Made by a program: the position numbers and the translations under genes. The notes below the pieces were generated by a model, which was not told the DNA's origin, searched no databases, and saw only the letters and a program-made list of their open reading frames with translations. From positions 744,001 through 808,000 of the forward strand of contig JAIXMG010000002.1 in the NCBI GenBank assembly GCA_025201345.1: a stretch of 64,000 nucleotides of DNA, written 5' to 3'. The DNA is from Thamnidium elegans (taxonomy: Eukaryota > Mucoromycota > Mucoromycetes > Mucorales > Mucoraceae). Below, piece after piece: positions 1-11,210 of the stretch; positions within the stretch are counted from its first letter, which is position 1, and every line of letters starts with the position of its first letter.

Positions 1-69
1 TATATAATAATGTTACGTACTTATAAAGCCACTTTTTTTTTTCAGTTACTCGACAAAAATGTTACCCTA

Positions 70-312
70 TTACCACTTGTAATTCACTTTTTGTAAATAG
101 TTTAATCTTGTACTTCTCTTAACCTTTAAATCAAGCTCTTTTATTTTATATTTACTCTTTATTTTATATTTACTCTTTATTTTATTTTGTATCTGAATTT
201 CCTCGGATCTTACTTTCCATTGTACTTTTTACCTAAGTCGTTCTACTTATAAAACAGGAACCGGTACTTAATTTTCCTATTGTTATCCTCTTTTTACATT
301 TTACCGCATCCT
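70..312 (+). repeat. Degenerate solo LTR relic (Ty3/gypsy family of this window)
   Basis: This stretch aligns, reverse-complemented, to the two intact LTRs at 13475-13910 and 20226-20661. Shared blocks include AATTCACTTTTTGTAAA near 81, CTTACTTTCCATTGTAC near 209, and CGTTCTACTTATAAAACAG near 239. It carries point changes, a deletion of about 25 bp after TTTACCTAA, and a local tandem duplication of an 18-bp T-rich unit near 136-175. Its sense strand is plus, opposite to the intact element. No internal coding sequence flanks it, so it is probably a solo LTR or truncated remnant. Its outer ends are uncertain. Confidence 0.7.
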
Positions 313-437
313 TATATAAGAGAACAGTATAAAATATGAGGGGGTTTAACAGATAAACACAGCAAATAAAGAATTGATTCTACAAGTAAAATAAGCTAAT
401 GTGTTTAGAATAAAGACGCACTGATAAAGGGACAGAT

Positions 438-991
438 TTATTTAATTGTAAGATAAGAATGAAAAAAAGAAATTTGTTTCTCAACAACTATAATAGAATA
501 AGTTACTCTTGGAGAGAAATCACCCATACAACAATAAACAAAAGCCAAAGCTAAACTAGCAATAGTTAAACATCTAAAGCTATAGTATAAAATATCCAAT
601 ACAGCAATTATATTTAAAAAAAAATTCCTATTACGAACATTTATACGAGACCGTTGATTTTGTGAGATGATTTGAGCGAGATTAATGATGGTTGGATTTC
701 TTTGACCCCGTGGTAAGTTTTCGTTTTCAAGAATTTCGAAAAAGTTGAGTGGAAGAGTAATATAGTTTAATGAGTAACCTTCAATCTCCGTAGGAAAAGG
801 TAGGGCTTGTCGCGCAGGTCTGGGCTCACGATTGATGTTTCCAGCTCTGTGTGCTGCAAGTTCACCAGCGTCAGCAAATTCTCTTCTACATGTAAAACAT
901 ACGTCTATTATAAAGTAGATATTTTTTTTTAAAAAAAAAGATATTGGATACAAATTTAAATTCTTTACTTACTATCTGGTAAATTATCCAT
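438..991 (-). CDS. Hypothetical small membrane protein
   Basis: Two exons (991-973 and 904-438) join across a GTAAGT...ATAG intron to give about 161 residues; phase is kept. The start is the ATG opening MDNLPD, just upstream of the donor. Near the N-terminus there is a CxxC pair followed by AELAAHR-like residues (CFTCRREF...AHRAGN), reminiscent of half a zinc finger but lacking a clear second His pair. The C-terminal third has hydrophobic stretches (around FFLNIIAVLDILYYSF and LTIASLALAFVYCC) that could be one or two membrane segments. I do not recognise a family. An A/T homopolymer lies inside the intron. The model could be incomplete at the 3' end. Confidence 0.4.
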
Positions 992-1456
992 TCCAATGTT
1001 TAGTTTAATACGTTTTATAAAAGAAAAAAAAATTGAGATAGAGAGAGAGAGAGCTCTTTATATATTTATATATAAATGCGATATTGAACAATAAAAGTTA
1101 TATTTATTATCCTTATTGTTTATAAATAAAAGTAAATATAGAGTATAGCTAAGTTGTAATTAACATTTGAGCATAATAAATTGGAGTTTTTTTTTTTACT
1201 ATCTCTACGACGAGCGATAGTGTAGGATACTCCATCGCTAATAAGTGACATTTGATCGATGTCTGTACAGACTGGCCTATGAAACAACTGGCTAGAAGCA
1301 TTATGACACCGTAAACTTTCAATATGTTGCTATGCAGCGGTATCAAGAGCGAGCCAAGTATATTTGAACTAAAGACCTTTTCTAAGAGGTTTTGTAAAAT
1401 CCTTCGTTAAGAAAAACCAACTTTAATATGAATATAAACCACTTTGAAAAAAAAAT
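992..1456. other. Intergenic region, no supported gene
   Basis: Low-complexity sequence including a GA-repeat near 1036-1051 and TATA-rich stretches. A minus-strand open frame at 1149-1346 is short, lacks recognisable motifs and is interrupted by a T11 tract; I do not support it as a gene. Confidence 0.5.
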
Positions 1457-2287
1457 TTATTCAAACATAATTTGCGCAGTTACTCTCTTATGAGTAAATA
1501 ATATTTTTTTAAGGGATGTTGAGTTTTCCACCATGTTAAATATTTGCTCTGAATTTGCAATTGAGTCTATATGTCTTAGGTCAATCGATTTTAAGTGCTT
1601 TAGGCTTTTTATCAAAATTTTAAATGACATTGGCTTGGCTTTATTACACCACTGTAGAACAACACCTTCCAATCTAGGTAAACCATGAGCTATATTTTCT
1701 ATTGTTTGGCTGTTAACCCAAGCACAGTAAGAAAGGTCGAGGTATATCATCCGTGATGATAAAAACGGCCAAGTGATCATTGCTTCCAAGTGATTGCATG
1801 TATCTATGGCTGTGCAGGGTTTTATCATGGTATTGCTTAAATTAAGTATCTTTAATTTATAGTGGTTCGCTTGTCCAATGCAATCTAATATACCCGTAGA
1901 CAATGTACAATCCGCCAATATTAATGTATCCAAATTATGCAAATTGTTCTTTATCAACTCTAATATATTGCTAGGCGATAAATGTATACATTTGGATAAA
2001 TTGAGATGTTTTATATTTTTGGAATTTTGTAATAGTGGAGATATCATTAGGTTTGTGATAAATGGATGAACTGATGAAAAATCGAGTACTCGGATATATG
2101 ATTGCACCTTTTTGTTAACCTTTGTAAACGAGATAAGTTTCTTTTCGTTTTGAATAATTGGGTAGCAATAAAGTTTCATAGATCCTATAGTATTCCAATG
2201 TTGGTTTAATAAACTTAGCGAACAGACATCTCTAGTTGAAAGTAAATCGAGTATTTTTTCTATTAATTCAAAAGGTAAACGATTCAT
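1457..2287 (-). CDS. F-box / leucine-rich repeat protein
   Basis: Intronless, 276 residues. The N-terminus MNRLPFELIEKILDLLSTRD, followed by VCSLSLLNQHWN, is a typical F-box that binds Skp1 in SCF ubiquitin ligases. From about residue 85 onward come leucine-rich repeats with the LxxLxLSxC rhythm of the cysteine-containing LRR subtype (IKHLNLSKCIHLS, LDTLILADCTLS, LKILNLSNT, MIYLDLSYCAWV, LEGVVLQWC, LKSIDLRHI). These normally form the substrate-recognition solenoid. The substrate cannot be predicted. The ATG follows an A/T-rich leader and precedes the F-box directly, so the start is convincing. Confidence 0.8.
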   Translation of the reverse strand: MNRLPFELIEKILDLLSTRDVCSLSLLNQHWNTIGSMKLYCYPIIQNEKKLISFTKVNKKVQSYIRVLDFSSVHPFITNLMISPLLQNSKNIKHLNLSKCIHLSPSNILELIKNNLHNLDTLILADCTLSTGILDCIGQANHYKLKILNLSNTMIKPCTAIDTCNHLEAMITWPFLSSRMIYLDLSYCAWVNSQTIENIAHGLPRLEGVVLQWCNKAKPMSFKILIKSLKHLKSIDLRHIDSIANSEQIFNMVENSTSLKKILFTHKRVTAQIMFE

Positions 2288-2676
2288 ATATTTAGTTTAA
2301 TTATAGGAAAAATAAATTAAATAAAAAGTCTTAATGAAAAAAAGAAGCTTCAGAATACGTATGTCAATACCCCTTCAATGTAAGTCAAACCCCAACACAT
2401 TTATGTAAATTTGAAACACGTTTTTGATGATATATTATTAACTAAAGCTTCCAGCAGAAACACCTCGTCTATAAATCTTTATTTTAAGGGGAAAAAAGAA
2501 CATTTAAACAGTTACAACAATAACTTTTTAAATTATGTTCTAATCCTTTTTGTTAGATCTCGTTTGTTAGCTAAAAAGCACACACACGTCAAAAAACGTG
2601 ATTAGCACGTGACTATCACGTGCTTTATATATATTTTTGTGAATATAATATTTAAAATAGTCTAAACTTCATCAAA

Positions 2677-2692
2677 GCGGGTATAGCTCAGC

Positions 2693-2724
<32 letters not shown>

Positions 2725-2749
2725 AGGTGTTCGATCCACTTTAGCCGCA
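2677..2749 (+). tRNA. tRNA-Phe (GAA)
   Basis: A 73-nt intronless cloverleaf with A-box TAGCTCAGCTGG, anticodon loop containing GAA between CAGAC/GTCTG-type stem arms, a T arm closed by AGGTG/CACTT around TTCGATC, and discriminator A. CCA is not encoded. It is followed by T-rich Pol III terminator sequence. The acceptor stem (GCGGGTA against TAGCCGC) has one G-G mismatch, so this copy may be less efficient or slightly degenerate. Confidence 0.88.
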
Positions 2750-5449
2750 TTCATTTTTTAATATTTTTATATGGGTAATATATTATCCTTTGTATATTTT
2801 TTTGTCTTGAGTACTCTTGTCTTACTTGGTTTAACATATTTTTCATAATGAGCTAGTTATAAGATATTGGTTACGCTTATCACCGTATCAGCGTAGGTAC
2901 AATATGTTAACCTTTGGAACTCTAATGTTTATATACAATCGCTGGAACTGTTTTCAAGCGATTAAAAGGCAATGTAGGATATGAGCGTTTAGAAAAATAC
3001 TTTATACATAGTAACTGTATCTAAGCTAAGTATCATCTTAAGTAGTAATATTCTTTCTGACCCTTTTTTTCCCTGAGATATACTAATAAAAATCTTACTT
3101 CTAAATAAAATAGAAGGCTGTATAATAAGATGTATCTTTCTAAAGAAATTATCGGCGAACATATTTTTAAAAAAATAAGGGTGGCAGGGGAGGGGGTAGG
3201 CTACTAAATCCCTTTTGGATATGTATGTATTTACACACAGACGTATTATTTATTGTTTACAATAATTACTTTTGTTGAAAACAGTATTACCAAGTACATA
3301 ATATTTTCTATTTAATCTATAACCATTGTACATCTTTAGGTTTTTTGCGATATTATTTTGGTAAAATTATACATGATATGTGTCACCAAATCTTAGTAAC
3401 AAGATCCAATTTAATGAATCAGCCGTTTTTTCTTTCTTTCCGTACACACCAATCTTTGGAAGCCATTATTTAGCCTATTATTTTCCTGTCATAATTCATT
3501 CTTAATTTTAGAATTTATTTGGATTACTGCGTAGACAATTATTTATATTCATTAGGAACTAAATTAAATAGGTAGTAAAGTTTTACTACCATGTTAAAGT
3601 GGTTTAGATTTCAGCCTTCATAGATTTAACTGACGATAAATACTATCGATCTAATATGTTTCACTTTGCTTTAATTTATCACAAGTAATATACCGTTAGT
3701 CAATTATTCTAAATATAATTTTTTTGCTATGCATTCGAAAGTATGATGATAGAGATTGTCGCACAGTTATATTTTAATTAGAACAAACTACACGATAATA
3801 AAGATATTTTTTAATGCTATAAACTATGTTTAGTTTTGTGCTTGCTAAATATATACTGCAAGACCTTAGGTAAAATACACCGAATTATTTACTAAACGTC
3901 TATTGTAACAACTATATCTTTTCGAGATTGCAGCAAACGCAGTTTAGACCGATCGGTCTTACGAACCTTATTATTAAACATATGTGACACAAAATATGGG
4001 CATGAGAAAAAGGTAGACATGTTATCGCGGTAATAGTCAGCATATTTTAATGTGCATACAGGTTAAAAGCATAACCGCGCTGATTATGTAGAAATGGAGC
4101 GATATAAACTAACCGGCAGTTAAAAAAAGATAGTGCGTGCATATAGACGATATTTTTTTGATCCATTGTCGCTTTTTTTTTATACTTCTTGTCTTATTTT
4201 TGAGTACATTACGAGAATCTATGATTTAAAAGTCTATTTATTTTTTAAGGATATATACGAATACGATACACCTTGTTTACTATGGAAAGTAAATATAGAG
4301 CAAATTGTTATTCAGGTACTAGTATCGCGTCGAAAGATATAGCGAAATGTTCTCAATTAGAGCCAATAAAAAATCAATATGTTAGGCAAGATCCAACTTA
4401 CGACGGATCAATTAACAAAAGTACGATTTTATATCGCCTATTATCCCACGTTTGGCCCCGAGAAATCGATTTCCTAATGTATGACTCAGAAGCTTTTCTT
4501 TTTTTTAAAAAAAAAGAATGATATTACATGGTAACTTGAAACTGAGCCGAATTTACGGTTCCAAACGTACCATACACAAACAAACAAAAAGGGCTTCTTG
4601 AAATTATACAAGAAACTTTTGTTATTAAATAAATGGTAAGTATCGTAATAAAAGTACATATGGTTGCATAGTTTCATGCTAGCGCGTAGTTAAGTGGGTT
4701 TATTTATTATATATATCTGTCGAGTGATATTAAATGTTTGGAGCTTAAAAATATACAATGCATGCAGCACAGATGACCCGTATTTTGTCGTCATCTGTAT
4801 ATATTTTGATTTTTATATACTCAAGTAGGGCTTGATTTTATTTTTTTATTTCGGATCATTTGGTTGAAGCTAATACTATTTTCTTTATCTCGACGTAATT
4901 GATATCCATATCCATAGATTTATATCAGATATATGTAGAATATTTTCTGTGAAAATAACAGCAAAATCTTCTCAATTATAACCAATGGCGAGAGGTCCAT
5001 CATCGAATAAGTACAGTGAGGGAACACAAAACTAGAAATAGAAATATGAAATATAATTGGCGAGTTTTGAGAAGGTTTTGCTGCTGATTTTTAAAAAAAA
5101 TAAATAAGGGTAAACAAAAAAACTAGTTCATATATGCCATTAGAAGCAAAAGAAAATACAAATTACGCGTATTATTTATAAGATTCTTTTTATATTAAAT
5201 TTGATGTATATTAGAACCTTTTATACCTATAGATTTCGTTATTTGAGTAAATGATAGATAGGTGCGGAAAATTAATTTTTGATGACATCTACAAGTGCGC
5301 GATTATCGCTCACCAGCTGTCAAAAAGAAAAAGAAAATAGTAACAGAGGACGAAAGGGGATTTATTTTGTATATAAATATAGATCGTGCATTTTTCTTCA
5401 TTTTATTCCCCTTTATTTACAAAACCAATACTTTATTTAATTAACTAAA
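2750..5449. other. Long gene-poor AT-rich region
   Basis: About 2.7 kb without a gene I can support. It contains a possible coding relic at 4273-4521 (see findings), a fold-back repeat at 4952-5091, and a TATA-like TATATAAATATAG at about 5370-5382, some 70 bp upstream of the copper transporter ATG, which is probably its promoter. Confidence 0.5.
4952..5091. repeat. Fold-back (imperfect inverted repeat) element
   Basis: The left arm at 4952-4975 and the right arm at 5067-5091 are inverted copies matching at about 22 of 25 positions around the core GCAAAA(T/C)CTTCTCAA, separated by about 90 bp. It could be a MITE-like remnant or just a foldable hairpin. No flanking target duplication was found. 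Confidence 0.4.
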
Positions 5450-6137
5450 ATGGATCACTCACAAATGGATCACTCTCAACATAATATGCCTTCTTCCTCT
5501 TCTGCCACACCAACCCCTACTCATGATATGAGTGGCATGGATATGTCCGGAATGCATTCAATGATGTCTATGGGTACATTTCACTGGAGTAGTTCTGGCG
5601 ATGGTATTTGGTTAGATGGCTGGGTACCTTCATCAGAAGGTGCATATATCGGTGCATGCTTTGGTTTATTCTTCTTTTCTATTCTTTCAAGAGGTCTTCC
5701 AGCACTTGAAGCATACTTTATGAGATGGAGAACTATGCGTGACAACAGAATTGAATCAAATGTGCTTACTTCTCAACCTGTAAGTGATTATTGAAATTTA
5801 AATAATAGCAATATATTTATGAATTTTATAGGTTACGAAAAAAGATATTGAAAAATCAGCTAGTAACAGTGATGATTCTTCTTCACAATCATTTAATCCA
5901 ACTGCATACCCCAATCCTTTAAAAGTACCTACCGTACCTCCCTTTTCATGGTCTACTGACACTGTTAGAAGTTTTCTTAGTACATTCACCTCTTTTATCA
6001 GTTACTTGCTTATGATGGTCGTTATGACAGGGAACGGCGGTTTCTTTCTTGTTATTTTAGTTGGCATATTTTTCGGAGAACTTGCTTTTGGACGTTTCAA
6101 AGCTCTTGGTGGTTTCCCCGACGATCATGCTCACTAA
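5450..6137 (+). CDS. Ctr-type copper transporter
   Basis: Two exons (5450-5779, 5832-6137; GTAAGT...TATAG intron, phase 0) encode 211 residues. The Met/His-rich N-terminus (MDHSQMDHSQHNM, then repeated SGM/SMM units) is the extracellular Cu(I)-collecting region. TM1 lies near residues 65-83, a Ser-rich cytosolic loop follows, and TM2 carries the diagnostic MxxxM motif (Met171, Met175), with GxxxG in TM3 (Gly188, Gly192). These are hallmarks of homotrimeric Ctr channels importing Cu(I) at the plasma or vacuolar membrane. Length fits fungal Ctr proteins. The C-terminus ends DDHAH and lacks a Cys-rich tail. Which membrane it serves cannot be decided from sequence. Confidence 0.92.
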
Positions 6138-7120
6138 TTCTTTATTCTATTACAAAAATCAATTAACATCACCCCTCTCTTACTACTAGTACTATTTTTT
6201 ATACCCTTTACCTATTTTTTAAAACATATTTCTATATAAACTTTGAAAATAACATCACCGCTGTTTTATCAATTTGTTTTTTTAAAAAAAATGATGGTTC
6301 CGGAAAAGTCACGTTTTTTTCAAGTGTGTGATCGACAAACTTATTGAGTTTTTTACCTCGTGAAAGTGGCGAGGACAGCTAACGGAAGGTTCAAGCAGCG
6401 TTTACCCTTTTTTATTACTTTATTAAATATTATATATAATTCCGATCCCCGTATTATCTCTCTTATACTCTCAAACAACTCTTTACTACAGTATTTTCCT
6501 ACAAGATAAGAATATAACAACATAAGAATCAGGAACGATTGTAGCGCAATATAGTTAATTATATCAATGTAGTGTTATAAAAAATAAATTCACATATTAA
6601 CTGCATTGTTCTCTCTATTTTAACATTAAATTCATTTACTTGATCCATTTGGACATATTTTATGTCCTGGGGGTGAAACAAAACCCAGTCGAAACCTTTT
6701 GTAAATGGACGGGTGTATAGCTTTCGCATATATATTTTACGAAATATTTAGTTTTTATCTACCATCCTTGACGCGAAAAAAAAAAAAGCATCAGGAGGTT
6801 AATATTTATTCGGTTTTCTTAGGGACCACGGTGGTGTGTACATAGGGTATCTTTAGATCTGCGCCGTAGTCTCTAAGAAAAAAAAAATAAGAAAAAAGAT
6901 TATCGTTGCTTTTAGATCACGTACCTAACATTTGCAAGTCCCGATTCTCCAATCAGATATCTAGATATGATTATCAGAACATAAAATGCTTTTGTCGATC
7001 GCTTATTTGGGCTAAACTTATTTAATCTCCACCGTGACTCTCATCTGTAAGGTATGCAGCCTGTGGGTATTGGGTACAAAAAAGAAGCAGTTCTTTCTCT
7101 TTAAATTATACCAAAGAAAA
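6138..7120. other. Intergenic region / aminotransferase promoter
   Basis: AT-rich with several poly(A/T) tracts. No tRNA or protein gene is supported. The distal half probably serves as promoter for the aminotransferase starting at 7121. Confidence 0.5.
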
Positions 7121-8647
7121 ATGGATTACAATAGATTTATTAGTAAACACAGCCAAGCCAGAAAACCATCAGCCAGTAAGAAAAACCCTTTAAAAATTTA
7201 TGCAGGAATAATAAACATGCTTATTTAGTTCGTGCTATTTCTTCCTACCTCCATCAAAAGGGCATGGTAACTAAAATACATTCTTTGCAATATGTTTTTT
7301 TTTAATTAAAGTAACATATAGATTTCACTCGGTGCTGGTCAACCTAACCCTAACACTTTCCCTTTTGCCGGTATGGCCATTACTCTTAAAACGGGTGAGA
7401 AAATCGAAGTGGATGAAGAATTGTTTAGCCGTTCTTTGTCTTATGATTTGACGGTAACTATAAAATGCAATTACCATCATCTCCCCCCCCCCCTTTTTTT
7501 TTATCTTTGACAAAATACTCATATTTATTCTTTGATAGCCCGGTTTACCACACTTGACAAAGTGGTTAAGTGAACTTCAAAAAATCGAGCATAAACCTCC
7601 TATTGAATATGACCTTTCCGTTGGTGTTGGCTCTCAAGATCTTTTAACAAAGGTAATATATACAACAAGTTTATAAAGTAAAAGATTATTAATTTTCAGT
7701 TCGTACAATAGGCATTTGATATGCTACTTGACAGTGGCGATTCTCTCTTGATTGAAAAGCCTACATATACTGGCTGTCTTTCTTTCCTCAAGACTTTAAA
7801 CTGCGATCTTGCCGATATCGATACCGATGCAGAAGGTATTGTGCCCGAATCGTTAGAATCCATGCTGGCCAACTGGCCTGAGAGCAACCCAAGCGGTAAG
7901 AAGGACCAGCCTCGTCCTCGTTGTCTCTACACTATCCCCAGCGGAAGTAACCCTACCGGAGTCAGTGCTACATTAGAGCGTAAGCAAGCAGTTTATAAGA
8001 TTTGCCAAAAATACGATGTTTTGATTATCGAAGATGATGCATATTACTATTTACAGTTTTCAAATGAGCGCATCCCTTCTTATTTATCATTGGATGTGGA
8101 TGGTCGCGTACTCCGATTCGATAGTATGAGTAAAATCTTATCAGCTGGATTACGTTTAGGTTGGGTTACAGGACCTAAAATTTTGTTGGATCGTATTAAT
8201 ATACATACCATGGTAACAAATCTTCAACCTTCTGGTATACCTCAAGTTATGGCATATGCACTTTTAGAGAAGTGGGAACATGACGGTTTCTTTAAACATG
8301 TAATTGAAGTATCCAATTTCTATCGTCAGAAGCGTGATGAATTTATTGAATGCTTGGATCGTAGAATGAAAGGTAGGGCTGAATGGACTGTTCCTACTGC
8401 TGGTATGTTTGTTTGGATTCGCTTACTGGGTGGCATTAAGGATTCGTATGATTTAATTATGAAAAAGGCTCTGAAAGAAAATGTGCTTGCTATTCCTGGA
8501 GTTGCATTTATGCCTCATGAAGAGAAGACGGAATATGTTCGTGTTTCGTATAGTAATGTTTCTAAGGAGAATATGGATGAAGCGCTTCGTAGATTGGCTA
8601 AAGTAGTCGACCAAGAAGCTGAAGCTAATGGCACTCCTATTAACTAA
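7121..8647 (+). CDS. Aro8-type aromatic / 2-aminoadipate aminotransferase
   Basis: Five exons (7121-7175, 7229-7266, 7322-7453, 7539-7652, 7712-8647) keep phase throughout and give 424 residues. The start MDYNRFISKHSQARKPS, and ISLGAGQPNPNTFPF soon after, are typical of the fungal Aro8/kynurenine-aminoadipate aminotransferase branch of PLP fold-type I enzymes. PSGSNPTG (about 189-196), the aspartate in IIEDDAYY that contacts the pyridine nitrogen, and the Schiff-base lysine in SMSK (Lys254) are all present, with the substrate-carboxylate arginine in EYVRVSYS. It should transaminate aromatic amino acids and/or 2-aminoadipate with 2-oxoglutarate; the exact substrate is unresolved. The second exon is only 38 nt. 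Confidence 0.9.
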
Positions 8648-8952
8648 TTGAAAACTTATATATCCTTTCATTTTTTTTTTTATACTCATTGCGGCTCTAC
8701 TGCATTTAAAGAAGATAAATAAATGATTTCATTTTAACGCTATTTCATGTTTCTAAGATAAAGCTTGAGAAAATTCGAATGTTGGTTTACTATAAAAGAT
8801 CTATATAAATACCTAATATACATATGAAGCGCCATGATGATGTTAGAAGGTACAGAAAAGAGTTTGCTTCATACGGCGCAATCGGTATGTAGTCTTTTCC
8901 ATCGATATGCAGTGTAAATAAAAAAAAAGCTAGATTACTTAATCAATGGTAA

Positions 8953-9508
8953 CAGTTCCGACTGAACAATACCCGGTTTTCCTGCGTGGTACCAGATTAT
9001 CCCAGATGCAGTTTTAGACTGAGACCAAAAAAAAATACCCTGAAAGAAAGCCCTTTATTTTATGAATATGTGAATGAGACTAAAGATAAGACTAGTAATG
9101 GCGGTTTATTGTCTGGTCTATCATTACTAGACTTTGTAAACAGTTTCTCGCATGATGTTTGAAGGAGTTTCTCCAATTTACTTTAAAGCAAATATATATA
9201 ATGGACGAAAGTAAACAACTTTAAGCAAGATCCAAAGAGACTATATAAAAGCTAAATATGGAGCTTTTCCTCATTATATAAGATTAATCGTCTATATAAT
9301 TTATGTTTCGTTTTACTTTTTCCTCACGTATTGCTCCTGAGGAGATATTTACGTCACGTTAACTGGGTCCATTCGCTACATTGACATCATCGATACAAAA
9401 GCGCGTCCAACCTATCAGCAACAAATTCATTCTTTTATTGAGCAAGCTAATCACTTAGCACACTGTCTGACTTCGCCATCGCTTATTTCCTCGTTTCGCC
9501 TGAGTTAA
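8953..9508 (+). pseudogene. Broken coding relic of unknown identity
   Basis: A 69-codon open stretch (8953-9162, containing LFYEYVNETKDKTSNGG and LSGLSLLDFVNSFSHDV) runs into a stop. The reading then appears to continue after a frame change from about 9158 (FEGVSPIYFKANIYNGRK) to 9508, interrupted by two in-frame stops and ending IDIIDTKARPTYQQQIHSF and further. The amino-acid texture is protein-like, unlike the surrounding AT-rich DNA, but there are no usable splice signals that repair it. I cannot name the parent protein. It may be a decayed gene or transposon fragment. Confidence 0.3.
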
Positions 9509-9684
9509 AAGCGAAAAATAATAGTATAATAACTATGCATTAATTATTTATAACAACTTATAGCCTTTGTTTATATAATATATCATAAATTGTATGAATT
9601 TATTTTGGTAATATGTATCAACTTTAAACCATGAAAATAGTGTATTGTGTGTAAGAAAAAGGAAAGGAAAAAAAAAAAGAAAGC

Positions 9685-11012
9685 TTAATTATCAGTTGCA
9701 ACAGAATAAGCTCTATAGAATTCCAAACCAGATTGATCGGAGGTGGTAATGATGGGAGTATTAGCCCCAATAAAGTATACATAACCTTCTTTTAAATCAA
9801 GAGCGGATTCTTCGTCTAGCGATTCACCACCAGATAATTTACCACTGCCGCTTGTAACGATAAGAATACTAGGCCCTTCAATAGAACCATGCTTTTCTGT
9901 TTCGTCGACGTTTAACTTTGTTAAAATAACAGCAAATTCATCAATTGGGGGGTCATAAAGAAGAGAGTGGTCCCCATATTTAACTGGTGCCATCTTTCTT
10001 GATTCCGCGGAACCATATTGATATGTAAGCATATCAACCAACACATCAACATCCTTGAATTTAGGCGTTAACCCAGCACGTACAACATTATCACTAGTGG
10101 CCATACATTCAACACAATCCCCTGATAAGTAAGCATGAGGTTCATTAGCGCCTAAAAAGATGGCTTGTCCTGGTTCCATGGAGATATAATTCAATAATAA
10201 ACTAGAAAATACACCGACATCACCACCGGGATATTGTTGATCCAATCTTACGAGTAATTTAGAGATCGTATCTTCATCTCCGTTAATACGAGCGATCATA
10301 TCAGCTAAACACTTCTTGACTGTTTCAGCTGAACTATGCATAAGAGCAGAAAATACTTTCTTGAGAACAGCCTTGTTATGCTCAATATCTTGTGTATCTG
10401 TAGAATCACCAGTAGACTTTACAGTTTGCAAGAATTCATCTGCAACATCCTTACCGATTAATTCAGTTAATTCAGAGTACACTTCCATATGATGAGCAAT
10501 TTCATTTAAAGGACGGAAACCACAAAGTGCTTCAAAAGGCGTTAAAGCAAGTGCCATTTCAGGCTATACATATTTAAATTAGATATTTAATATTTATATT
10601 TTTTACGCGTTTCTTTTTTTCTTACCTTGTGGTTAGGATCCTTATAGTTTTGAGGAAACTCCTTGAAAAGACGAGCACCTAACGTTTTGTCAGGATGAGC
10701 TTGAATAGACAAAGCTTTACGAATGGAAAGAATCTTGAAGAGAAAAGGTAAATCACCGTGATATTGCTTATAAACAGGTTCAGTACTAAGCTCTACATTA
10801 TCCTTGACAAGGTTGCTGAGTGTGGTTTTGTTTTCGTCCAAGACAATGGAAGGAGCATTAGGATGGGTACCCATCCAGAACTCAGCATAAGGTGTAGCAT
10901 TATCAACATTGGTACCAGAAGCCTTTGCATAAGTAGCAGCCTTAGATACATCACCCAACTTACCCCAATCGTAAGATTGAGTTTTACATTGTAAACGATA
11001 GATAGCGCTCAT
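9685..11012 (-). CDS. Mannose-6-phosphate isomerase (type I)
   Basis: Two exons (11012-10626, 10563-9685; GTAAGA...TATAG) encode 421 residues, the usual length for fungal PMI. It interconverts mannose-6-phosphate and fructose-6-phosphate in the cytosol, feeding GDP-mannose for glycosylation and wall mannan. The type I zinc site is visible: Gln104 and His106 in SIQAHPDKT, Glu131 just after the intron, and His272 in NEPHAYLSGD. The opening MSAIYRLQCKTQSYDWGKLG is family-typical and fixes the start at the inner ATG. The upstream in-frame ATG would add an unrelated lysine/phenylalanine-rich extension. Confidence 0.93.
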
Positions 11013-11210
11013 AATTATAAATTTAATATAACAACAAAAAGGTAAAAGACGGGAAAAAAAAAAACGGGTCCTTAAAAAAGGGCCCTTTTTATACGTTTTT
11101 ATTATAGAAATAACCAATAAAAACTAAACAGAAGTTTCTGTACTCCAAATAAATAAAAAACAGACTTTCTGTTTTCTTAAACAAGTGTCAAAAGTCATTG
11201 GCTATGTTTA

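Noticed and set aside
1149..1346. 65-codon minus-strand frame
   Set aside because: Short, interrupted by a homopolymer, no recognisable motif in any of its frames.
6340..6415. tRNA-like segment with GGTTCAAGC and following T run
   Set aside because: No acceptor stem, A box or anticodon arm can be paired.
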